Source of the DNA: Desulfovibrio sp.
GTDB taxonomy: Bacteria > Desulfobacterota > Desulfovibrionia > Desulfovibrionales > Desulfovibrionaceae
Direction: 5' to 3'
Assembly: GCA_017454855.1 (NCBI GenBank)
Contig: JAFTCE010000166.1
Location: 1 to 60,408, forward strand
DNA length: 60,408 nucleotides
Below the pieces are notes generated by a model. That model was not told where the DNA came from. It worked only from the letters and a program-made list of their open reading frames with translations, and searched no databases. Made by a program: the position numbers and the translations under genes. Positions 1 to 7,768 of the stretch are shown piece after piece. Within the stretch, counting starts at the first letter, position 1. Every line of letters begins with the position of its first letter.

Positions 1-1029
1 GCAGCCGTCAATAAATGCGCCAATCGTGTTGCGCTGCATCACCTCGCCTACTATGCTGTGCGTGGGGTGCATCCCGCATTGGGCAGCCAGATGGTGTGTA
101 ATGCTGTGAAAGCGGTTGCTGATGCCTACAAAACGTTCTTTGCAAACAATCCCAAGAAGCGACGTGAGGAATGGAGTTTGCTTGCCTTCAAAAACGGTTC
201 TGTGCATTACGATGCCAGAACGTATAGCATGAAGGGCAATCTGCTTTCGCTGTTCACACTCTCCGGTCGCATCAAGGTTGAAATGCGTATCGGCGATTTT
301 CAAGCGAAGTACCTTGCACAGGGGAAAATCAAGGAAGCCGAGCTTATCCATAAACGCAACCGTTGGTATTTCAACCTTGTTCTTGACCTTCCAGATACCG
401 CGCCCAATGGGGGTGACGGTATCTTGGGTGTTGATATTGGAGAGAACAATCTTGCCGCCACAAGTACGGGTGCGCTCTTCGGCGGCGGTCAACTTCGCTA
501 CGAACGCGACAAATTCCTTGCACTTCGCAGCCGTCTTCAAAGCAACGGCTCCAAGAGCGCCAAGCAGCTTTTGGCCAAGGTCTCCGGCAGAGAAGCGCGG
601 CACGTTAAACACGTAAATCACGAAGTCAGCAAGGCCATTGTCGCTGAAGCGGTGAAGAACGGTTTTTCCACAATCGCCATGGAAGATCTGACGAATATAC
701 GAAAACACATCAAGGCGGGACGCAAAATGCGCACACGTCTGCATCGTTGGGCTTTTCGTCAGCTCCAAGGTTTTGTCGCGTACAAAGCTGAGGCTGCGGG
801 TATCCATGTGGTCTATGTTGACCCTGCCTATACCTCGCAGACGTGTTCCGTATGTGGCTCTCGTGGAAATCGTACTCAACATCGTTTCTTGTGTCCCTCT
901 TGCGGTAGGCTTGCCCACGCTGACCTCAATGCAGGTCAAAACATCGCAAGTCTTGGTCGCACTGCCGTGCGGTCAACGGGCGCTGTAAGCCGTCCGAATG
1001 TAGCGCTTCCCTTGATGAAGCGACTATAA
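1..1029 (+). CDS. tnpB: IS200/IS605-family TnpB RNA-guided nuclease, 5'-truncated by window edge
   Basis: The reading frame is open from base 1, so the annotated N-terminus lies outside the window; a GTG at 58 is only an internal codon. The visible part carries the RuvC-like catalytic triad: Asp in GVDIGENN (codon at 433), Glu in AMEDLTNI (codon at 682) and Asp in HADLNAGQN (codon at 922). A zinc ribbon (CSVCG...CPSCG) lies between the last two. These features define TnpB/OrfB of IS605-group elements, the RNA-guided DNA nuclease ancestral to Cas12. No tnpA transposase is visible, but the upstream side is cut off. The gene ends just before a GC-rich hairpin typical of an element right end. All three catalytic acids and the zinc ribbon are intact, so the nuclease part looks functional. 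Confidence 0.93.
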   Translation, partial: AAVNKCANRVALHHLAYYAVRGVHPALGSQMVCNAVKAVADAYKTFFANNPKKRREEWSLLAFKNGSVHYDARTYSMKGNLLSLFTLSGRIKVEMRIGDFQAKYLAQGKIKEAELIHKRNRWYFNLVLDLPDTAPNGGDGILGVDIGENNLAATSTGALFGGGQLRYERDKFLALRSRLQSNGSKSAKQLLAKVSGREARHVKHVNHEVSKAIVAEAVKNGFSTIAMEDLTNIRKHIKAGRKMRTRLHRWAFRQLQGFVAYKAEAAGIHVVYVDPAYTSQTCSVCGSRGNRTQHRFLCPSCGRLAHADLNAGQNIASLGRTAVRSTGAVSRPNVALPLMKRL

Positions 1030-1031
1030 AG

Positions 1032-1051
1032 CTCCGCCCTTCAGGGCGGGG
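1032..1051 (+). other. IS605-type right-end hairpin, likely guide-RNA (omega RNA) 3' boundary
   Basis: A perfect CCGCCC/GGGCGG stem with a TTCA loop starts right after the TnpB stop codon. IS200/IS605 elements end in such hairpins, and TnpB guide RNA is transcribed through the end of tnpB and this structure. By analogy, the guide segment would be the flank just after the element end, near 1055-1075. The exact end was not determined. Confidence 0.55.
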
Positions 1052-1055
1052 TTGT

Positions 1056-1607
1056 TTACGCAGAGTGGCTAGACGAGCATGTTTGCATGGCTGTTATGGC
1101 CAGCGTCAGAAATTCGTCCAAATCAAGACCGGCCAGGGAACACTGTTTGATATTTTCCCTGCTGACGCTGGCGGCGAATGCCTTGTCCTTCATTTTCTTT
1201 TTGATACTCTTGGGTTCCATGCCTTGCAGCCCGGTCGGTCGCATGCGTGCGGCAGCGGCAATGAGTCCGGTGACGGTTTCACCGCAGCGCAGGGCAAAGT
1301 CAAAACGGCTGGATGGCGTGGAACCGTTGCACTCCGCATTGTGGCTGCGGATGGCGGCAAGCGCCTCCGGCGGGAGCTGCCCGGCGAGCGCTTCAGCCGT
1401 CTCCAGTCCGTGGCGTTCGGGATGCTGCGCCGTAGTAGGATAATCGAGATCGTGCAACAGTCCTGTGAGGCCCCAGAGGTTTTCATCCTCGCCAAAATGT
1501 CTGGCCAAGGCGCGCATGACGGCTTCGGAAGCCAGGGCATGCTGCATGAGCGAAGGTGTTGGCTTATGTTCCTCCAGCAAGGCCAGGGCTTTTTCGCGTG
1601 AAATCAT
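1056..1607 (-). CDS. HD-domain protein, putative phosphohydrolase
   Basis: The 183-residue protein has HD-superfamily metal ligands: a first His near residue 23, the HD pair in GLLHDLDY (residues 52-53) and a later His in RSHNAE. This layout is typical of small stand-alone HDIG-type hydrolases acting on nucleotides or phosphoesters; the substrate cannot be told. The start was set at the ATG at 1607 because AAGGAG lies 6 bases upstream; a frame continuing to 1634 has no ribosome binding site. It stands alone and its 3' end abuts the TnpB element, so the insertion may have landed just downstream of the gene. Confidence 0.82.
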   Translation of the reverse strand: MISREKALALLEEHKPTPSLMQHALASEAVMRALARHFGEDENLWGLTGLLHDLDYPTTAQHPERHGLETAEALAGQLPPEALAAIRSHNAECNGSTPSSRFDFALRCGETVTGLIAAAARMRPTGLQGMEPKSIKKKMKDKAFAASVSRENIKQCSLAGLDLDEFLTLAITAMQTCSSSHSA

Positions 1608-1768
1608 GGTGTACTCCTTTGAGATAGCAGGCAATCCCTGCGCAAATCTGCGGGGATTGTGCGGGCATGGGCTTTGCTTCTATTTCCAAGTAGCACAGCA
1701 AGAGGGAGACTGCAACAGACGTGTTTTCTGCGGGAAGCGGGCGTCAACTTCAGGAGTGGCGGCTATCG

Positions 1769-1963
1769 TCATTTCTTGAGCGCCTTGAGTTCTGGCTTGG
1801 CCAGGATTTTTTCCAGCTCGACAATGACCTGCTGGACGCTGATATCCCCGGCATTGTGCGTTTTGAGGTGCGCAAGGCCATCCTCAAGGATGCTTTTCAG
1901 TTTGCGTTGAAAGTCCAGGTCAATGTCGTCACCTTCCTTGCGTTGCTCTTGATTTCCGGCCAT
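1769..1963 (-). CDS. small charged protein of unknown function (64 aa)
   Basis: I do not recognise this family. The protein is hydrophilic, acidic in the middle and helical in appearance (LDFQRKLKSILEDGLAHLK, then VQQVIVELEKILAKPELKALKK), with no signal peptide or membrane segment. An AAGGAGGGG ribosome binding site six bases before the ATG supports it as a real gene. It sits in the same direction as the HD protein, with a 160-base gap, and may share its transcript. A small helical adaptor or chaperone-like protein is possible, but nothing proves it. Confidence 0.6.
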   Translation of the reverse strand: MAGNQEQRKEGDDIDLDFQRKLKSILEDGLAHLKTHNAGDISVQQVIVELEKILAKPELKALKK

Positions 1964-2236
1964 GCGCTGCCCCTCCTTGCAAGAGCAGGCAGCCTAGCAA
2001 GCATCCAAAAACATGTCCATAAGCGTCTGTAAATGTCCTCTTGAACAACACATTTCGCCTTTAATTCCGCAGAAGTAGGCATGCAACTCCTCATGTCTTT
2101 TGGCTGGCGAAACACGTTGCCGGAGTTTGGCTAAAAGCGCCATCCGGGTAGAGAGCCGCGCACAATCTCTTGTCAAACCAACGCCTCAGGCTTACGCTCA
2201 CGCCATCTACGAAAACCGTAACAAGGAGACTTTAGT

Positions 2237-2749
2237 ATTCGTTTTTCCATTCCCTGCATGCTGCTGGCAGGACTTCTCGCCCTTGGCCCTGTGCAGGCAT
2301 TGGCCCGCACGGCACCGCCCAAAACGATTGAAATGAATGAACGACATGAGATCGAAGCTCTGTCCTGTGATCACATTACAACGGACACGGTGGATGTGGG
2401 TGACACTTTTGATTTTTATGTGGACTTCACGGCCAAGGATTGCAAGGTCGTGATCGACAGCGTGAATTTATTGTTCTGGGCCGATCAGGACTACAATGGC
2501 GACGAAGCACTGCCCAAATTCATCATCACCAAGGAATTGGAAAAGGCCAATGGCATTGTTGACAATACGACCATGAGGATCATGACGTCCTCGAAATACC
2601 ACATCCGCGTCCAACCGAAAAATCCCGCCCAAAACAACATCATGGTCAATTATGAGATTTTCTATTATAAGGTACAACCTGACGGCACAAGGTCTGCTGT
2701 AAAGGAAAATGAGATGCAGTGCCTGCGTCTCGGCGTGAAAAAGAAGTAA
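2237..2749 (+). CDS. secreted protein of unknown function, probable AUU start
   Basis: The mature part (about 148 residues) has no recognised domain; it is rich in beta-forming stretches and has Cys residues at the start, middle and end (ALSCDH, AKDCKV, EMQCLR). The first ATG (2258) lies 29 bases from the only good ribosome binding site, AAGGAG at 2223-2228, and gives a signal peptide without its positive N-region. An in-frame ATT at 2237 is 8 bases from that site and yields a classic signal peptide (Arg at position 2, hydrophobic core, cut after VQALA). The AUU start is therefore preferred, though a sequencing error or a sub-optimal ATG start remains possible. A strong terminator follows. 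Confidence 0.7.
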   Translation: MRFSIPCMLLAGLLALGPVQALARTAPPKTIEMNERHEIEALSCDHITTDTVDVGDTFDFYVDFTAKDCKVVIDSVNLLFWADQDYNGDEALPKFIITKELEKANGIVDNTTMRIMTSSKYHIRVQPKNPAQNNIMVNYEIFYYKVQPDGTRSAVKENEMQCLRLGVKKK

Positions 2750-2777
2750 GCCCCTTCCCAAAGCGAGAATGTCTGCG

Positions 2778-2813
2778 CCCTCCTGCTGCTGTCGGCAGGA
2801 GGGGTGTGTTTTT
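2778..2813 (+). terminator. rho-independent terminator of the secreted-protein gene
   Basis: A 9-bp perfect stem CCCTCCTGC/GCAGGAGGG with an 8-base loop is followed by GTGTGTTTTT. It lies 28 bases after the stop codon at 2749 and immediately before the convergent helicase stop. Confidence 0.75.
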
Positions 2814-5800
2814 CAGGAGCTGTGAGGACACGACCGCCTCTCTTGAGGCAAGGCCGTACGCGGTCGAAAGTCCACGGGCACACGCACACAGCTGCCCTGC
2901 TTGTTGGTAAAGAGCAGGTAGCCGTGTTCCAGGCCATAGAGATAGAGACGCCGAGTAATGTCCACATCCATGCGGCAGTAAGCGGTAATTTCGGCAATGC
3001 GGCCTTCCTGCCACCAGCGCAGGGCCTGTAAGCCGTCGGCGCTCTTGGGCGTGTGCAGGGTGGCCTGGCCTAAGTTGTTGAGGGACAGGCGGTAATGCAG
3101 TTTTTCGGTCACGCGCTGCAAGAGGTCCAAGCCAGGCAAGTCGTGGAGATCCCAGGGGGCAAAAGGTTGCAATACGCTGTAGTCAAAGCGGAAGCTGTTG
3201 AACCCCACGACCAGGTCAGCTTGGCCCATGCGTTGAAAGAGACCGGACAGTTCGTCCTGTCCATAGGCGAAATAGGCATCTTCTAGGCTGTCGTAGGCAA
3301 CAACCACGCTCACGCCCATGCGGTCAGCCCTGGCCCAGCCGCCCACGTCTGCGGCGGAACGCCGCGTTTCCACGTCAAAAACGACATAGCGTCCTGGGGG
3401 CGGAACGACAGTGTACTCGTTGATCCAGGCACTGCTGCTTTCTTCGTGTCCTGGCGTTCGGGCCTTGGAGGGTTCGTTCTCGTGGTCTTGCGGCAGTACA
3501 GGTTGCTGCTGGGTTTGGGGCTGTGGCGCGTCAGGCTCTTGGGCTGGCACGTCGGCGCTGGTTTGCAAAACCTCCAGTTCCAGCCTGGACGCTGGCGGGC
3601 TGCAGCGCAGTCCGGACAGGAGTTCGTCGCCCTCACTGCCCGGGGCCAGAACCTGGCGTAAGAGTTCCAGGGCACCTTCCTTGCTGATGGGTCTGTTGCC
3701 CGATCCGCATCTGGGTGAATGCACGCAAGACGGACAACCATCCTCGCAACCACAGGCTGCCACGGTGCGCAGTGTGACTTCCAGCAGGGAGCGCGCTTCG
3801 GGAAATGCCTGTCTGGTCAGGCCGGCGCCGCCTGGCAGGCCGTCGTAGATGAAGACGCAGGCCAGGCCCACCTGGGGATGTAGCGGGGTGGAAATGCCGC
3901 CAAAATCATCGCGGTCGGCCATGACCAGAAGGGGGAGCAAGCCAATGGCCGCGTGTTCCACAGCGTGGATGGAACCCATGAAATGCAAAAAACGGGCTTC
4001 CAGTTCGGCCCGAATGTTGTCCGGGATGACATACCACAGTCCTTCGGTCTCAAAGACCTGTGGTGGCGCATCCAAGGGCGTTACGGTCAACAGGCGGTTG
4101 CCCGAACTGGTGCGCTTTTCGTAGCCCGTGACGATGTCCGTGATGCGCAAGCGCCCACGACAGACAAGGATGCGGCCTAAAGAGAGGCGTTCCATTTCTT
4201 CCAGAATATCCGTACTCTTTTGGCTGCGTGTACGCGTAAACCAGGCGACCTTTTCGGCCTTGGCTCGGATGCGAGCCCGTCCGGGATCCAGCTCCTCAAT
4301 GACATAACTGCGACCGCGATGCAGGTAGACAGCGCCTGGATGCGTTTCGCGCCAGGCGCGAAAGGCGTCCACCGAGCCGATGACATGCCCCTGGGTATCT
4401 TCGATGACATAGGTTTGCCCGCTGCCGCGTAAATCTACACGGCGCTGTGGCTGCTTGTGTACGGCCACGAGGCGCGTGCCGTCTGCAGTGAGCAGGAGCA
4501 GGCCCTGGGCATGGAGCCTTTGCGCTGCCGTGCGCGCAGCGGGATTTTGCAGCAGGGATTCGCTGAGGGATAGGGGCAGTTCTGCGGCGGCGCATTCCAG
4601 ATGGCGCGAGAGGATGACGTCATTGTCCGGATTAACAACGGCCTTTTCTGCAGGACGGGTGAAAAAATCGTGGGGATTGCGGGCAAAATATTGATCCAGG
4701 GCATCTTCGCCGCAGACCACGATGACAGCGGATTCCTGGCGCGCCCGCCCCACGCGTCCGCCGCGCTGCCAAGTGGCCATGACCGTGCCCGGATAGCCAA
4801 CAAGAATGCAGATATCCAGGCCGCCGATGTCGATACCCAGTTCCAGGGCGCTGGTGCTGACCACGGCCATGAGGTCGCCGGAAGTCATGCGCGCCTCGAT
4901 CTCGCGCCGTTCATCGGGCAGGAAGCCGGCACGATAGGCGGAAATGTATTTGCCAAAGTGACCGGATTGGCTGGCCCAGAGGCTGATGAGTTCTGTCATA
5001 CGCCTGGAGCGACAGTAGACGATGGTACGCAGCCGACGCTTCAAGGCTGCCTTGAGCAGGCCAATGGCCGTAGTGGACGGACTCTGTTCGGGATTGATAA
5101 AGATAAAATGGCGCGGGCCTTGCGCAGCACCGGAATCACCGATCACCACCGGGGCCTGGGAAGAGGGTGGGCTTGGTAAAGCCGTGAGCGCGGCAGCCAG
5201 TTCGCCGGGATTGCCCACTGTGGCCGTGCAGAGGATGTAGACTGGGCGCGATCCATAGCGCATGGCCAGGCGGTTGAGGCGGCGGAAAACCTGGGCCATG
5301 TGGGCGCCAAAGACGCCTCGGTAGGTATGGGCCTCATCCACGACCACAAAGCACAGCCCGGCCAGGAAGGAGGCCCACTGTTCATGGTGCGGCAAAATGC
5401 CCAAGTGTAGCATTTCGGGATTGCTGACCAGGACGGCAGGCGGATTTTGGCGTATCTTGCGTCGCGCATCGTCGCTGACGTCGCCGTCGTAGAGTTCGGC
5501 CACGGGCCTGGCGTCTTCGGGCCAGGCACGCGTCAGATCGTGGAATGTGTTGAGTTGATCTTGGGCCAGGGCCTTGAGCGGAAAAAGATACAGGGCGTGG
5601 GCGTCGGGATCCCTGAGGCAGCGCTCCAGCACAGGGAGGTTGTAGATCAGGCTTTTGCCACTGGCCGTGGGCGTGGCCACCACTACGGAATGACCGGCAC
5701 GGATATGATCCGTGGCCAAAGCCTGATGGCTGTACAAACTGCGGATGCCTTGGACATCCAGCAGGCGGGTCAGGGCAGCGGGCCAGGGCAGACGGCCTGA

Positions 5801-5911
5801 TGCATAGTGTGCTTCGGCAGCGGGCAGCAGGCGGTGGCAGGTAACCTGGCTACCCAGGTTTGCGAGCAGGGCCTGGACATATTCCCCCACGGGGGCAATA
5901 TCGTCACTCAC
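2813..5911 (-). CDS. MrfA-like DEAD/DEAH-box helicase fused to MrfB-like 3'-5' exonuclease
   Basis: Residues about 50-470 form a superfamily 2 helicase: Walker A TPTASGKS near 80, DEAH in VVVDEAHTYRG near 192, and motif VI QRGGRVGRA. A DUF1998-like region follows with a four-Cys cluster (CGCEDGCPSC...RCGSGNRP) near 724, as in Bacillus MrfA/YprA. After a Pro/Gln-rich linker, residues about 835-1020 form a DEDD exonuclease (FDVET near 844, GFNSFRFDY, YCRMDVD) resembling MrfB/YprB. In Bacillus these two are separate proteins that repair mitomycin C damage; here they are one chain. GTG at 5911 is chosen as start because it has GGAG upstream and overlaps the preceding stop as GTGA, giving 1032 aa. 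DNA-lesion repair is inferred. Confidence 0.88.
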   Translation of the reverse strand: MSDDIAPVGEYVQALLANLGSQVTCHRLLPAAEAHYASGRLPWPAALTRLLDVQGIRSLYSHQALATDHIRAGHSVVVATPTASGKSLIYNLPVLERCLRDPDAHALYLFPLKALAQDQLNTFHDLTRAWPEDARPVAELYDGDVSDDARRKIRQNPPAVLVSNPEMLHLGILPHHEQWASFLAGLCFVVVDEAHTYRGVFGAHMAQVFRRLNRLAMRYGSRPVYILCTATVGNPGELAAALTALPSPPSSQAPVVIGDSGAAQGPRHFIFINPEQSPSTTAIGLLKAALKRRLRTIVYCRSRRMTELISLWASQSGHFGKYISAYRAGFLPDERREIEARMTSGDLMAVVSTSALELGIDIGGLDICILVGYPGTVMATWQRGGRVGRARQESAVIVVCGEDALDQYFARNPHDFFTRPAEKAVVNPDNDVILSRHLECAAAELPLSLSESLLQNPAARTAAQRLHAQGLLLLTADGTRLVAVHKQPQRRVDLRGSGQTYVIEDTQGHVIGSVDAFRAWRETHPGAVYLHRGRSYVIEELDPGRARIRAKAEKVAWFTRTRSQKSTDILEEMERLSLGRILVCRGRLRITDIVTGYEKRTSSGNRLLTVTPLDAPPQVFETEGLWYVIPDNIRAELEARFLHFMGSIHAVEHAAIGLLPLLVMADRDDFGGISTPLHPQVGLACVFIYDGLPGGAGLTRQAFPEARSLLEVTLRTVAACGCEDGCPSCVHSPRCGSGNRPISKEGALELLRQVLAPGSEGDELLSGLRCSPPASRLELEVLQTSADVPAQEPDAPQPQTQQQPVLPQDHENEPSKARTPGHEESSSAWINEYTVVPPPGRYVVFDVETRRSAADVGGWARADRMGVSVVVAYDSLEDAYFAYGQDELSGLFQRMGQADLVVGFNSFRFDYSVLQPFAPWDLHDLPGLDLLQRVTEKLHYRLSLNNLGQATLHTPKSADGLQALRWWQEGRIAEITAYCRMDVDITRRLYLYGLEHGYLLFTNKQGSCVRVPVDFRPRTALPQERRSCPHSS

Positions 5912-6600
5912 GTCGCAGCTCCGCTGCCCGTAGAGGGCGTAGCGCACGTCAGACAGCACAGCACACGCGCAGGAACTCCGGCTGCCAGACACAAGGGCGG
6001 CACATCGTGGGTGACTACGCTTCCGGCACCGATGATGGCGCCCCTGCCGATGGTCACCCCCTTGAGGATGATGCTGTTCATGCCAATCCAGGCGTAATCT
6101 TCAATGACGACGGGACGGTCGCGCTCCATTCCGGGATCAGCAGATCTTGCTTCAGGCGGCCAGAGGGCATGAAAATCCGAATCGACAATGACACAGTTGG
6201 GGGCCAAGAGGACGCCCCTACCCAGGCGGATAGTCTGGGAGCGGGCGGTGATGGATGTTCCGCTGAGTTCGCAGTCAGGGCCGATGTCAATGCAGGCGCC
6301 GGGACCGAAAACACGCAGGCGCGTAGGATGGTTGAGGGCTGCGGCCGTGGCCCGACGCCAGGACGAGATCAGGCTCACCCCATCGCCGAGACGAATTTCT
6401 CCGCCAGGCCAACGCAATAGCCCCACGCTGCCATGCGCGGTCACCCCCCGACCTAGGCTGACGCCCAGCAAATGGGCCTTGACACGCAGGCGCAGCGTGC
6501 CCCAGAAGAGGCCAAAGCGGCCTAGGGTGATCTGACTGAGGTAGGCAAGTATATTCGCCGGAGTAATCCCCCGTTCCAGAGCCTTGTCGAGCATGTTCAT
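5908..6600 (-). CDS. left-handed beta-helix (hexapeptide repeat) acyltransferase, WcaF/maltose-acetyltransferase type
   Basis: The C-terminal half shows hexapeptide repeats and the conserved end of sugar O-acetyltransferases: YAWIGMNSIILKGVTIGRGA, then IIGAGSVVTHDVPPLCLAAGVPA. Such enzymes move acyl groups onto sugars of cell-surface polysaccharides; the acceptor is unknown. The N-terminal 100 residues are less typical but include further repeat-like turns (IRLGDGVSL, IDIGPDCEL). The start is uncertain: ATG 6600 is given, ATG 6594 or TTG 6642 are alternatives, and none has a clear ribosome binding site. The stop overlaps the helicase start by GTGA, so the two unrelated products are translationally coupled. 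Confidence 0.83.
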   Translation of the reverse strand: MNMLDKALERGITPANILAYLSQITLGRFGLFWGTLRLRVKAHLLGVSLGRGVTAHGSVGLLRWPGGEIRLGDGVSLISSWRRATAAALNHPTRLRVFGPGACIDIGPDCELSGTSITARSQTIRLGRGVLLAPNCVIVDSDFHALWPPEARSADPGMERDRPVVIEDYAWIGMNSIILKGVTIGRGAIIGAGSVVTHDVPPLCLAAGVPARVLCCLTCATPSTGSGAAT

Positions 6601-6702
6601 AAGGGTATACCACAGTCGGCTCTTAGCCCATAGACGCCGCAAGCGGCCAAGAGGAGTCGTTGGGAGTGCCGTTCTTCAAAAATTAGGGCAATTTTGAGGA
6701 AT

Positions 6703-6734
6703 GCGCCCCCCCAGGGGAACCCCCTGGGGAGCGC
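6703..6734 (-). terminator. strong GC-rich hairpin after cydB
   Basis: On the minus strand GCGC-CCCCAGGGG pairs with CCCCTGGGG-GCGC around a short loop, starting 6 bases after the cydB stop. There is no U-tract, so it may act as an mRNA-stabilising or rho-assisted end rather than a classic intrinsic terminator. Confidence 0.6.
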
Positions 6735-6740
6735 TTGTGT

Positions 6741-7766
6741 CTAGTAGGCGTGATCGTCTTTGAGATCCTCATGGGTGACGGGTGATGAGAACAGACGGTA
6801 TGTCCAGCATTGGTAGGCCAAGACAATGGGCACCATGATCAAGGCCACGGCCAGCATGATCTTGAGGGTCAATGGACTTGAGGCACCATTGAAGACCGTC
6901 ACCGTGGCCGCAGCATCCAGGGAAGAGATAATCATGCCAGGGAACATGCCTGCTACGCCAAAGAAGGTCACGCAGAGGATGAAGAGGGCGCTGCTGCCCC
7001 ATGCAGCCCAGAGCCTGCCTTCACGCAGCAGAATGCGTACAAGGATGAGTCCGGCCAGCGCCAGACAGGGCAGGGCGAACAAGGCTGGCATAGCCAAATA
7101 GTTGGCGAAAAGATTGGTGTGCATGGCCGTCAGCGCCAAAAATGCTACCAGCAGGAGCAGCATAATGGGCCAGACGAAGAAGGCCGTGGCCACGGCGCGG
7201 GTCTGCAGGTTCCCACGCGTCTTGATGGCCAGCCAGATTGCCCCGTGCAGAATAAACATGCACAGAAAGAATGCCCCGCCGGCCAGGCCGTAGGTGTTCA
7301 GCAATGAAAGCAGAGTGCCGTGAAAGACGCCCTGTGCGTCCACCGCTATGCCCTTGAAGAGATTGGCAAAAGCCACACCGAGCAGGATGCAGGCGGCCAG
7401 ATTGACACAAAAGTGGATACCGTCCCACAAGCTGCGCCAGGCGACATGCGCTACCTTGCTGCGGAATTCAAAGGAGACGGCGCGGAAAATGAGCGCGAAG
7501 AGCAGGAGCAACAAGGGCGCGTACAGGGCGCTGAACATGACGGCATAGGCCTTAGGAAAGGCCGCGAAGGTGACGCCGCCAGCGGCGATGAGCCAGACTT
7601 CGTTGCCGTCCCAGAACGGGCCGGCTGCGTTATACATGAGGCGCCGTTCGGATTCATCCCTGGCCAGAACGGGCAGAAGGCAGCCCACGCCCAGGTCAAA
7701 GCCGTCCAGAATGAAGAACATGGCCCAGAGTAAGGCCCAGAGTATGAACCAAATGGTTTCCAGCAT
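6741..7766 (-). CDS. cydB: cytochrome bd quinol oxidase subunit II
   Basis: The 341-residue protein begins METIWFILWALLWAMFFILDGFDLG-like, the characteristic CydB start with the conserved WFxLWAxLxxxxxxLDGFDLGVG pattern, and has eight or nine hydrophobic helices. It pairs with CydA to hold hemes b and d, oxidising menaquinol and reducing O2 to water in the inner membrane. GGGAGGG lies before the ATG, and only 2 bases separate it from cydA. In an anaerobe this high-affinity oxidase mainly serves oxygen scavenging and protection. Confidence 0.96.
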   Translation of the reverse strand: MLETIWFILWALLWAMFFILDGFDLGVGCLLPVLARDESERRLMYNAAGPFWDGNEVWLIAAGGVTFAAFPKAYAVMFSALYAPLLLLLFALIFRAVSFEFRSKVAHVAWRSLWDGIHFCVNLAACILLGVAFANLFKGIAVDAQGVFHGTLLSLLNTYGLAGGAFFLCMFILHGAIWLAIKTRGNLQTRAVATAFFVWPIMLLLLVAFLALTAMHTNLFANYLAMPALFALPCLALAGLILVRILLREGRLWAAWGSSALFILCVTFFGVAGMFPGMIISSLDAAATVTVFNGASSPLTLKIMLAVALIMVPIVLAYQCWTYRLFSSPVTHEDLKDDHAY

Positions 7767-7768
7767 GG

